From contig CAWJKM010000003.1 in the NCBI GenBank assembly GCA_963843525.1, positions 434,001-498,000 of the forward strand: a stretch of 64,000 nucleotides of DNA. The letters run 5' to 3'. The translations under genes and the position numbers were made by a program. The notes under the pieces were generated by a model that saw only the letters and a list, made by a program, of their open reading frames with translations, had not been told where the DNA came from and searched no databases. Source of the DNA: DATJPR01 sp963843525 (lineage in GTDB: Bacteria > Bacteroidota > Ignavibacteria > UBA10030 > UBA6906). Below, piece by piece: positions 54,289 through 62,003 of the stretch; the first letter of the stretch is position 1; every line of letters starts with the position of its first letter.

Positions 54289-55475
54289 TGGCCGCTGCGA
54301 ACCCGCAAGCAATGTCCTGTCCTGTATGCGGCACCGGACCGTTGAAGGAATTTATGAGTCTCACAGGTGTGCCGGTGCACTGCAATGTCCTGTGGCAGAC
54401 GGCAGAGAAGGCCCTGGCTGCTCCCCGCGGCGACCTCAGATTGGGGTTCTGTTCTTCGTGCGGCCATGTCTACAACATGGCGTTCGACCCCGCTTTGATG
54501 GAGTATACGCAGTCCTATGAGAATTCGCTGCATTTCTCCCCGCGTTTCCAGGCCTATGCGAAAGCGCTGGCCGACCGGCTCATATCGACGTACGCGATTA
54601 CGGGGAAGGACGTGATCGACATCGGCTGTGGCAAAGGAGATTTCCTCGCCATGCTCTGTCTGCAGGGGGAAAACAGGGGAGTGGGTTTCGACCCAAGCTA
54701 TGTGCCGGAATATATGGAGGCGAATGCCGCCGCAAGAATGGAAATTGTGCGTGATTTCTATTCTCCGCGCTATACGAAATATTCCGCCGATCTTCTCACA
54801 TGCAGGCATGTGCTTGAGCACATCCAGGCACCGCGCGATTTCGTCCGGAATGTCCGGGACGCTGTGGGTGACCGCACACAGAGTATTGTGTTTTTCGAGG
54901 TTCCCAATGTCCTCTATACGCTCCGCGATCTCGGGATCTGGGATCTCATCTATGAGCACTGCTCCTACTTCTCACGCTGGTCTCTGGCCAGGGTCTTTTC
55001 GGAGGAACGGTTCCAGGTGATCGCCGAGGAAGAGCTTTACGAGAGCCAGTTCCTGGGCATCGATCTCAAACCCGTGCCGGAAACCCGGAGACCGTCATCC
55101 CCCGTGCAACTCGGATCGATGCCGGAGGAAGTGAATTCATTTGCCAGGCATTACCAGCAGAAAGTGCAACACTGGCAGAAGGTGTTTTCACAGTTGAAAG
55201 AAAAAGGGAAACGGGCGGCGGTGTGGGGCGGGGGGTCAAAAGGGACGATGTTCCTGAACACGCTCAAACCCGGGGAGTCCGTCGCGTGTATGGTAGATAT
55301 CAACCCGCGAAAGCAGGGGATGTTCGTTGCGGGAACAGGGTATCCCGTCGTGGGTCCTGATCGACTTGCGGGTATGGACCTGGACACGATTATCGTGATG
55401 AATCCGATTTACCGGGAGGAGATCATGACCCAGGTCGACCAGTTGGGAATTTCAGTCAATATCATGGTCGCTTGA
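54288..55475 (+). CDS. SAM-dependent methyltransferase, zinc-ribbon C-methyltransferase type (paralogue B)
   Basis: The 395-residue protein is clearly paralogous to the preceding gene product along its whole length. It has CPVCGTGPL and CSSCGHVYN ribbons, VIDIGCGKGDFLAMLC, CRHVLEHIQAPRDF, IYEHCSYFSRWSLARVF and AAVWGGGSKGTMFL. The ATG at 54288 overlaps the preceding stop (TGATG), and its own stop overlaps the next start in the same way. The three genes are thus probably co-translated. Two different methylation positions or substrates are possible. Confidence 0.84.
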   Translation: MAAANPQAMSCPVCGTGPLKEFMSLTGVPVHCNVLWQTAEKALAAPRGDLRLGFCSSCGHVYNMAFDPALMEYTQSYENSLHFSPRFQAYAKALADRLISTYAITGKDVIDIGCGKGDFLAMLCLQGENRGVGFDPSYVPEYMEANAAARMEIVRDFYSPRYTKYSADLLTCRHVLEHIQAPRDFVRNVRDAVGDRTQSIVFFEVPNVLYTLRDLGIWDLIYEHCSYFSRWSLARVFSEERFQVIAEEELYESQFLGIDLKPVPETRRPSSPVQLGSMPEEVNSFARHYQQKVQHWQKVFSQLKEKGKRAAVWGGGSKGTMFLNTLKPGESVACMVDINPRKQGMFVAGTGYPVVGPDRLAGMDLDTIIVMNPIYREEIMTQVDQLGISVNIMVA

Positions 55476-56281
55476 TGACGAAGTTTGCCCATTTCATATT
55501 GACGGTGTTCAATGTGCGGTTAAGCCACGGCGGCGAGACTTCCCCCGACAGTGCGTGGCTCGAACATCGGTTCCGCCTGTTTGAAGAGTTCTGTTATCCC
55601 TCTGTCCGGGCGCAAACCACGAGCGATTTCACCTGGCTGGCTTTCTTCGACACCTCCACGCCGCCGGAATACAAGGACCGGATTGCACAACTGGCAAAGT
55701 GGAAACCCTTTGTTCCCTGTTTTGTCAGCGAAGTGATGTCGGTCGAGTCGTTCGCCGGAATGAAGAAGTCACTGCTCTTCCCCCGCGTTTCACCGGGGAC
55801 GACGCATTTGATTTCCACGAATCTTGACAATGACGATGCACTTCACGCTCGATACGTCGAGACGGTGCAAAAGGAGTTCTCGGGCCAGGATTTCGAATTT
55901 GTGAACTTCACCAATGGATATGTGTTCGACAGGGAACGGGAGAGGCTGTATTTGAGAAGGCATCACTCCAATCCTTTCGCCAGTCTCCTGGAGAGGCTGG
56001 AGAACTCAAAAACCGTCTGGTGCGCCCCTCATCCCGAATTCTCCAGGATTGGTCCGGTCCGACAGGTGGAAACGGAACCGATGTGGTTCCAGGTGGTCCA
56101 TGGGCGCAACGTCAGCAACAGCACCGCCGAAGCGCGCAGAGTCTCATTGGACAGCATCGGACATGGTTTCGATGCGGTGAAGATCATTCCCCGTCGGAGG
56201 GAATCACGGTCTTCCCTGGCATTGGAAAACGTTGCCATCCGCACGCGCGCCGTTCTTTCACGGATCACGGGCCGCCAATAA
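55475..56281 (+). CDS. Putative rhamnosyltransferase-like protein
   Basis: The 268-residue protein resembles the Rhamno_transf family. It opens FAHFILTVFNVRLS, then WLEHRFRLFEEFCYPSVRAQT, FTWLAFFDTSTP and TTHLISTNLDNDDALH with a DND motif in place of DxD. The C-terminal half has CAPHPEFSRIG and MWFQVVHGRNVSN. The family is thought to transfer rhamnose or similar sugars, though direct proof is scarce. It follows the methyltransferase pair with a one-base overlap. Confidence 0.72.
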   Translation: MTKFAHFILTVFNVRLSHGGETSPDSAWLEHRFRLFEEFCYPSVRAQTTSDFTWLAFFDTSTPPEYKDRIAQLAKWKPFVPCFVSEVMSVESFAGMKKSLLFPRVSPGTTHLISTNLDNDDALHARYVETVQKEFSGQDFEFVNFTNGYVFDRERERLYLRRHHSNPFASLLERLENSKTVWCAPHPEFSRIGPVRQVETEPMWFQVVHGRNVSNSTAEARRVSLDSIGHGFDAVKIIPRRRESRSSLALENVAIRTRAVLSRITGRQ

Positions 56282-56344
56282 TCGATCCGCGGTCCGGTGT
56301 CCCCGGAGTCGCCAGAACGAATTCATTCCTTCGAGACCAGTTCC

Positions 56345-57436
56345 ATGCTCCGAGTGTTTGCGATCTACCCATCGTTTGATCCACTGATGAACGAGATGGC
56401 GATCGTCTGGCATCACCTTGCGGCGGTCGGTGCTGTTCACTGCACCGTCGTTGCCAAAACGCGTGATGTCCTTAAGGGGTTTTCCTCCGCTGATGGAAAC
56501 GAGCTCGATGGACATCTCTCAATTCACCGGTTCACGAAAATTCAAGCTGATCAGGCGCTCCTTTCGATTGCCCGATCGGCGAACCCTGATGTCATTTTCT
56601 GTGCGGTTGCTCATAATCTCCCGGTCGCCCTGGCGGTGGCTCGCGAGATCAGAAAGCCAATCGTTCTCCACACGGAGTTTTTCCTCGACGACGGGTATCT
56701 GATCCGAAGGCGGTATCACTTCGGATCCCGGGCGATTCGACGCGTCGAGGCCAACCTGTATCGGCGATATCTTGCCGGCGCTGTGCGTTTGATCCTTTCT
56801 TCCGATCCGCAGGAATTTCGCGATGGACCTTCCCCGCGATACCCGTCCCTGCGCTATCTTCCATGGCCGTTCTTCGGCCCCGTGCTCCCCGTGGGGTATG
56901 CAGAGCGGGACAAGTCGGCCTCGACGTACATAGGGTCCCTGAGCAAAATAAAAGGAGCAGGGGATCTGGCGCTCTATTGGAGGCATGCCTTGACGGAACT
57001 GCCGGATTTCAAGCTCTCCGTCATCGGGACGCCCGTGGACGCAGTGGGTCGAGCGGCGAGGGAGGAATTTCAAGCGTTGGCGGAGGGTGGGAGGATCGAA
57101 ATGGTTCTGCATTGCGACCGTGAGGAGGCTATGGAACGCATCCGCAGGGCGCTGTTCGTTTTCTCCCCCGGAAAAACATTCGGATGGGGTCTCATTCTGG
57201 ATGCGTGGGCGACCGGGACCCCGGTGATTTCCCGCTCACCGCATTTTGATCTCGTTCCAGAGCAGAATTGCCTGATCGCCCGCAGCCCGCAGGAATTCGT
57301 TGCAAGCATCAAACGTCTCCGCCAGGATCCTCTTCTGTGGAAGAGGCTGCAAATGGGCGGACTTCAGAGTCTCCGCCAACACAGTCTTGAAAATGTATCG
57401 AATCTCCTTCTCGAATCTCTCCGACTGACAGTGTGA
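56345..57436 (+). CDS. Glycosyltransferase, GT4-like
   Basis: About 363 residues in a GT-B layout. Features are MLRVFAIYPSFDPLMNEMA, a middle region PDVIFCAVAHNLPVALA, and a donor domain ASTYIGSLSKIKGAGDLAL, SVIGTPVDAV and FVFSPGKTFGWGLILDAWATG with an acidic pair near the nucleotide loop. The match to GT4 is looser than for the other enzymes here. The ATG at 56345 gives the expected N-terminus. It is the last + gene of the locus and converges on a minus-strand gene 21 bases later. Confidence 0.8.
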   Translation: MLRVFAIYPSFDPLMNEMAIVWHHLAAVGAVHCTVVAKTRDVLKGFSSADGNELDGHLSIHRFTKIQADQALLSIARSANPDVIFCAVAHNLPVALAVAREIRKPIVLHTEFFLDDGYLIRRRYHFGSRAIRRVEANLYRRYLAGAVRLILSSDPQEFRDGPSPRYPSLRYLPWPFFGPVLPVGYAERDKSASTYIGSLSKIKGAGDLALYWRHALTELPDFKLSVIGTPVDAVGRAAREEFQALAEGGRIEMVLHCDREEAMERIRRALFVFSPGKTFGWGLILDAWATGTPVISRSPHFDLVPEQNCLIARSPQEFVASIKRLRQDPLLWKRLQMGGLQSLRQHSLENVSNLLLESLRLTV

Positions 57437-57457
57437 GCAGTGTCCTTCCCCGGTCTT

Positions 57458-58444
57458 TCACTTGATGACCGCCGGCCTCTCCGGCTTCACAACGGTTGCG
57501 GAGATGTGAAACTGTTCTGCTGGACGAATCCCGATGAAGATCCCCTTCGCAATATTCCAGGGGATAAGCACGCGTCGCTTTGCATAAAGCAGGACCTTTC
57601 GGGATCCTTTCCAGAGCAGAAGGAAAACCACGAAGAACCCGATCAAGGTCGCGCCCACCAACGCGGCGACAGGGAATCCAGTTGCTGCGAGAACGATGAG
57701 GAGAGCAGGAATTCCCCAGAGCCCCAATTGTTTCATGAGCTCGCCGGTTTGCAGCCGTATGATCCGCCAGCAAAGCGATGTAAACGGATAACCGCGTATC
57801 AGCTGTCCGACCCCCCTGAAGTACCGTGACTTCTCGTTCACTTCCCCGTGGTCCTGGACCTTTTCCACGTGCATTGCCATGTCGACCGGGATCTTCTCAA
57901 GCCGGTAGCCGGCGCTCCGGATTCGAAACCCGAGTTCCCGTTCTTCTTCCCCCAGCATGTAGGGATTGAAAGTCCCGGCACGTGCGAGCGCCGTCGACCG
58001 ATACAGGGCCGCCCCCCCGAAGCACTCCACTTCGCCGGTGGGCGCTGTGTCCTTGCGGACGAAAGGTTCCGGTTCACCCGGCAGGGAACGATGAAGAAAC
58101 CCTGCGACACCGCCGATCTTCTCATCAGTCATCCTCTGCAATGCGGACGCTATCCACCCGGGGAGCATAATCATGTCCCCGTCAAGAAATTGGACGAAGG
58201 GTGCCGTGGCATAGGGCGATCCCGCGTACCTGCCGACACTCGGGGACAACAATGGAGACGGGTCCAATCGGACAATCGTTACCGGGTAGCGGGAAGCTAT
58301 TGCCACTGTCTGGTCCGTTGATGCGGAATCGACGAGGATGAGTTCGACCTGAAGATCTCCCCTGGTAGAGAGAATCGATTCGAGGCAAGGACCGATATTG
58401 GCACTCTCGTTCTTCGTAATAATAACGATGCTTACATCATTCAT
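57458..58444 (-). CDS. Glycosyltransferase, GT2 family, with C-terminal membrane segments
   Basis: The 328-residue protein is the only supported minus-strand gene. It begins MNDVSIVIITKNESANIGPC and has VELILVDSASTDQT, the DxD-type VQFLDGDMIMLPGW and LGEEERELGFRIRSAGY. A pair of hydrophobic helices near residues 240-280 (ALLIVLAATGFPVAALVG) follows. A long N-terminal extension to 58657 is open but carries no homology, so the ATG at 58444 is used. Membrane-bound GT2 enzymes often act on lipid-linked acceptors. Its opposite orientation and own promoter region suggest it was added separately. Confidence 0.87.
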   Translation of the reverse strand: MNDVSIVIITKNESANIGPCLESILSTRGDLQVELILVDSASTDQTVAIASRYPVTIVRLDPSPLLSPSVGRYAGSPYATAPFVQFLDGDMIMLPGWIASALQRMTDEKIGGVAGFLHRSLPGEPEPFVRKDTAPTGEVECFGGAALYRSTALARAGTFNPYMLGEEERELGFRIRSAGYRLEKIPVDMAMHVEKVQDHGEVNEKSRYFRGVGQLIRGYPFTSLCWRIIRLQTGELMKQLGLWGIPALLIVLAATGFPVAALVGATLIGFFVVFLLLWKGSRKVLLYAKRRVLIPWNIAKGIFIGIRPAEQFHISATVVKPERPAVIK

Positions 58445-58798
58445 GAATGTCTCTGCGTTACTGATGTGTGTGCCGCACGACTCGGGCTTCTGAAGTCTCA
58501 AAGTAGCAGGGTGGCATGGAAGATGCAACCCGCGAAAGTCGTCACCGGTGAACAGAGGCGGGTGACCGAAATATCGCAACGTGGCCCCGTGCGCCCTCTT
58601 ACAGGCGATCCTTTGTAGAAATCTGGAGAACAACCATGTAGATGTTTGTGTTTCCACTGTCTACTCCTCGTTCCTTCCTGCTCTCGATCGTGGAATACAA
58701 GCCGGAATCCTTCTTTTCCGCCTTCGCTTGCTTCATGGCATAGGATGTGACCCAAAGCACACGGATTACATCAGCAACAGAAGGGGGCAGAGACTCCA
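58445..58798. other. Divergent intergenic region with CRP-type site
   Basis: 354 bases between the minus-strand glycosyltransferase and the glycoside-hydrolase-like gene. It must hold promoters for both. A CRP-type palindrome is at 58746-58761. No other feature was recognised. Confidence 0.55.
58746..58761. promoter_or_regulatory. CRP/FNR-type site, one mismatch (TGTGA-N6-GCACA)
   Basis: TGTGA, CCCAAA, GCACA has one mismatch to the consensus, and its first ten bases are the same as at 43742. It is 37 bases before the ATG of the + strand gene. At that distance it could act as a repressor site for that gene or an activator site for the minus-strand gene. Confidence 0.45.
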
Positions 58799-61702
58799 AT
58801 GAGAGGATTACTCTGGATAGCGGTCATCGTACTGATGGTTGTGAATACAGAAAACGGTTTCGGGCAGTCACATCTTTCAGCAGTCTGGGCAGTAGATGAT
58901 GGAGAGAAAGTTCGGCAGGACGATTTGCAGCACTGGGCAAAGAGCAGCGCGAACAACGAGGTCTGGAATGGCAGCAGCATCAGTCTCTTTGGGGCGATAA
59001 ACGAAGTCGTGGCGTTCCAGGTGATCCTGGAGGCTGCCGGATCCCCGGCCAGCAATGTCACCGTTGCACTCGATTCGCTGGTGAATGGAAGCGCTGTTAT
59101 CACAAATTCCGGCGTTGTGGGAGACCCATCGGACTTTGTCGGCAAACACGTTGAACTGTTTGTCGAACATTATACAAACGTCACGCAGAGATCTCCGTTC
59201 ACCGCGGGATACGGACTTCCCAATTCACGCCCACTCCCCGATGCGGATTTTCTGGGCATGATGCCTGATGCCCTTGTTCCCTTTGATGCCCCGGTGAAAT
59301 CGCCTGCACATGGTCAGGGAGGGGCGCCATTCGGGATTGGTGCGGGGAAGAACCAGGGAGTGTGGGTTGACATTTATATTCCCAAAGATGCCGTCGCGGG
59401 CGTCTATGCGGGGACCGTGCGAGTCGTCGAAGGAGGGGTAACCACCTATCGGCTCCCACTGACATTGAGAGTGTACAATTTCACTCTGCCCGACGAAACC
59501 CACCAGCGGAGTTTCTTTTCCTGGGATTCGGACCTGTTGACGAATCGTTATGGCATTGCGTGCAACACGCCCGGGTACTGGGATATGTACCGCAAGTTCA
59601 TGAACATGGCTCACCGCCACCGGATGACCCTGGTGGATGGGCGAGAAAACCTCGCGACGTTTGAATCCCACCTCGGCGAGTACTATACCGGTGCAGCATA
59701 TACCGCGCAACATGGCTACGAAGGCCCAGGGATGGGGGTAGGGGACAGGACCTATTCCATCGGGACCTATGATCAGCCGAACAATGGATTCATTTCGGGC
59801 TTTTCTCCCAACACCAAAGAAGTCTGGCAGGCTTCGGCGGACGCCTGGGAGCAGTGGTTTCTCGACAACGCCCCTCAGACCCTTCGGTTCAAATATTTTG
59901 ATGACGAGGGCGATGTGACGAACCCGACGGTCGTCCAATCGATCCAGGACAAATGCACGTGGATCAAATCGAGTCCGGGCCCGGGGAAGAACCTTCATCG
60001 GTTCTTCACGAAGGAGTTCGTTTACAAGGGCTTCTATGATTACATCGATATCTGGTCGTTGTCTGCCCAGCCGGGCTTGCTGCTCAACGACATGCGAACA
60101 CGGCGGCCCAGCGGCGATCTCTTTAGCAGTTACAATGGAACACGGCCGATGTGGGGGAACATGGAGTTGATCGACGTGTATGCCACGGACAATCGGGTCA
60201 ATCCATGGATCTGTTGGAAATACGGCGTGGACCTCCTGTTTTACTGGACGACATCCTTCTATGCGGAGAACCTGCCTCCGAGTCCGAATGCAAAGAATGT
60301 GTGGAACGACAACTTCCTCCCCAGTGGTTCACCCTATGGATCGATCAAGGCGTGGGGAGCGGGAATGTTGTTCTACCCCGGCGTGGACGTGCTCTATCCG
60401 GACGACTCCCGCGGTGTTCAGGGTCCCATCGGCTGTGTCAGGATCAAGAATTTCCGCAGGGGGCAGCAAGACTATGAGTACCTCTGGCTTGCCAAAAAGA
60501 TGGGGATCGACGTCTCCGGTATCGTAAACCAGATCGTCCCTCACGCTCTCGACGACTGGGGAGATAGCTATACGAGCAGTGCGGGTTTCAACCAACAGCC
60601 AACGTATGCTCAGAAGGGATACCTTTTCGAAAATGCCCGTCGGGCGATCGCGCAAATGCTTGATGCCGAATCGGAGGGGGGGACTACTCCGGCCGGTACG
60701 ATCTCCGTGACTCCTGGCGTTCTCCCCACAGGTGGTGGAACCGTGACGATCTCCTGGTCTGCGAGTGGAGTGTCCACCGCCCAGATTGACAATGGAATCG
60801 GAATTGTCGGGGCGAGCGGAACGAGGTCGCTGCAGGTGTCGAATACGACGACGTTTACCCTCACCGCCTCCAACGGAACGGATTCCTTGCGCGTTGCAAG
60901 CACCGTGAATGTGGAGTCCGGTGCTCCGGACACCGCGAATATTGTGTCGAACCCGTCGTTCGAAAGCGGTACTTCACCGTGGGTTTCCTATTCGAACGGC
61001 AATGCTTCATTCGAGGCGAAGGGTCCCGGGCGGGATGGCCATCTCGCCGCGCATCTCAGCATCGCGCAGCCCGGATCAAACGAACAGCTGTACCAGTACG
61101 AGCTTGTCCTCGAGCCGAATACGGCATACCGTCTTGCGTTCTCCGCGTATTCCAACTCGGGAGACAATATGGATGTATCGCTCATCCAACATGTTGCTCC
61201 CTATGCGGACTACGGTCTCTCGGCCTCCTCAGTCGAGTTGGGCACGGGGTGGCAGGACTACACCATCGAGTTTACCACCAGGAATTTTTCGGCACCGGTC
61301 GACGATGGACGCCTACGATTCTCGTTTGCGCCCTACGCGCAGAGCGGGGACGAATACTGGATTGACAATGTCATGCTCCAGGAAGCGGAAACAGCCAGCG
61401 GCGTTTCTGCGCAGAGCGGCGGAAAGTCAGGTCCCTCCAAGTTTGGGCTGAATCAAAACTATCCCAATCCTTTCAATCCGACGACGCAGGTGACGTACAC
61501 CCTTGCTGCTGCAGAACCCGTGACATTGAAAGTCTTCGATCCGCTCGGCCGTGAGATCGCGACCTTGGTTGACAGCGAGGAACAACGACCGGGGATGCAC
61601 AGCGTGCAGTTCGATGGCGCGCACCTCTCGAGCGGCGCATATTTTTGCCGCCTGATAACTCCGCATTACGCCCAGACGATGAGGATGATGTTAGTTCGAT
61701 AG
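58799..61702 (+). CDS. Secreted DUF4091/GH123-like glycoside hydrolase with T9SS sorting domain
   Basis: The 967-residue protein has a signal peptide cleaved near GFGQ. An N-terminal beta-sandwich is followed by a TIM-barrel domain of the DUF4091/GH123 type (about 230-600). That domain has FKYFDDEGD with acidic residues D368-E370, DYIDIWSLSAQPG, NPWICWKYGVDLLFYW and QQDYEYLWLAKKMG. An Ig-like domain (about 630-700) and a carbohydrate-binding-like jelly roll (about 715-865) come next. The T9SS sorting domain is last (NYPNPFNPTTQ). GH123 enzymes act on N-acetylgalactosaminides by a substrate-assisted Asp-Glu pair; the true substrate here is unknown. A strong terminator follows, then a paralogue. 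Confidence 0.85.
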   Translation: MRGLLWIAVIVLMVVNTENGFGQSHLSAVWAVDDGEKVRQDDLQHWAKSSANNEVWNGSSISLFGAINEVVAFQVILEAAGSPASNVTVALDSLVNGSAVITNSGVVGDPSDFVGKHVELFVEHYTNVTQRSPFTAGYGLPNSRPLPDADFLGMMPDALVPFDAPVKSPAHGQGGAPFGIGAGKNQGVWVDIYIPKDAVAGVYAGTVRVVEGGVTTYRLPLTLRVYNFTLPDETHQRSFFSWDSDLLTNRYGIACNTPGYWDMYRKFMNMAHRHRMTLVDGRENLATFESHLGEYYTGAAYTAQHGYEGPGMGVGDRTYSIGTYDQPNNGFISGFSPNTKEVWQASADAWEQWFLDNAPQTLRFKYFDDEGDVTNPTVVQSIQDKCTWIKSSPGPGKNLHRFFTKEFVYKGFYDYIDIWSLSAQPGLLLNDMRTRRPSGDLFSSYNGTRPMWGNMELIDVYATDNRVNPWICWKYGVDLLFYWTTSFYAENLPPSPNAKNVWNDNFLPSGSPYGSIKAWGAGMLFYPGVDVLYPDDSRGVQGPIGCVRIKNFRRGQQDYEYLWLAKKMGIDVSGIVNQIVPHALDDWGDSYTSSAGFNQQPTYAQKGYLFENARRAIAQMLDAESEGGTTPAGTISVTPGVLPTGGGTVTISWSASGVSTAQIDNGIGIVGASGTRSLQVSNTTTFTLTASNGTDSLRVASTVNVESGAPDTANIVSNPSFESGTSPWVSYSNGNASFEAKGPGRDGHLAAHLSIAQPGSNEQLYQYELVLEPNTAYRLAFSAYSNSGDNMDVSLIQHVAPYADYGLSASSVELGTGWQDYTIEFTTRNFSAPVDDGRLRFSFAPYAQSGDEYWIDNVMLQEAETASGVSAQSGGKSGPSKFGLNQNYPNPFNPTTQVTYTLAAAEPVTLKVFDPLGREIATLVDSEEQRPGMHSVQFDGAHLSSGAYFCRLITPHYAQTMRMMLVR

Positions 61703-61736
61703 CGCGAAATCTGCTTTCCAGGAATCCCATTGAATC

Positions 61737-61775
61737 GAAAAAGGAGCCTCATGCTGGTGTGAGGCTCCTTTTTTT
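61737..61775. terminator. Strong intrinsic terminator (possibly bidirectional)
   Basis: AGGAGCCTCA (61742-61751) pairs perfectly with TGAGGCTCCT (61760-61769) around an eight-base loop. Seven T (61769-61775) follow the stem and an A-run (61738-61742) precedes it. It lies 34 bases after the glycoside-hydrolase stop. Confidence 0.93.
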
Positions 61776-62003
61776 GAAGGACCTTTTCATTGATTCATAC
61801 CGTCTGGGAGCTCAGCTCCTGTCCCACATGTCTCCCAAATCGAACAGCAGGCTCACTAATAGGCAGAATTATCAGATTTTATGATAAACCAAAAATATAT
61901 TATTCGCAAAAACTATAATCACTTGCTTTTTCTCTCGAAAAATATAATTTGTGTGAAGTCAAAAATGTTCTGTCCCTTTAAACCCCGATCTGTGGAATCC
62001 CCT
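61776..62003. promoter_or_regulatory. AT-rich promoter region of the second glycoside-hydrolase-like gene
   Basis: This stretch is much richer in A+T than the rest of the window. It contains two TATAAT hexamers (61914-61919 and 61943-61948), a TTGCTT (61923-61928) and an inverted repeat TTATCA/TGATAA (61869-61874, 61882-61887). None has ideal -35 spacing, so the exact promoter is open. The next ATG is at 62004. Confidence 0.45.
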
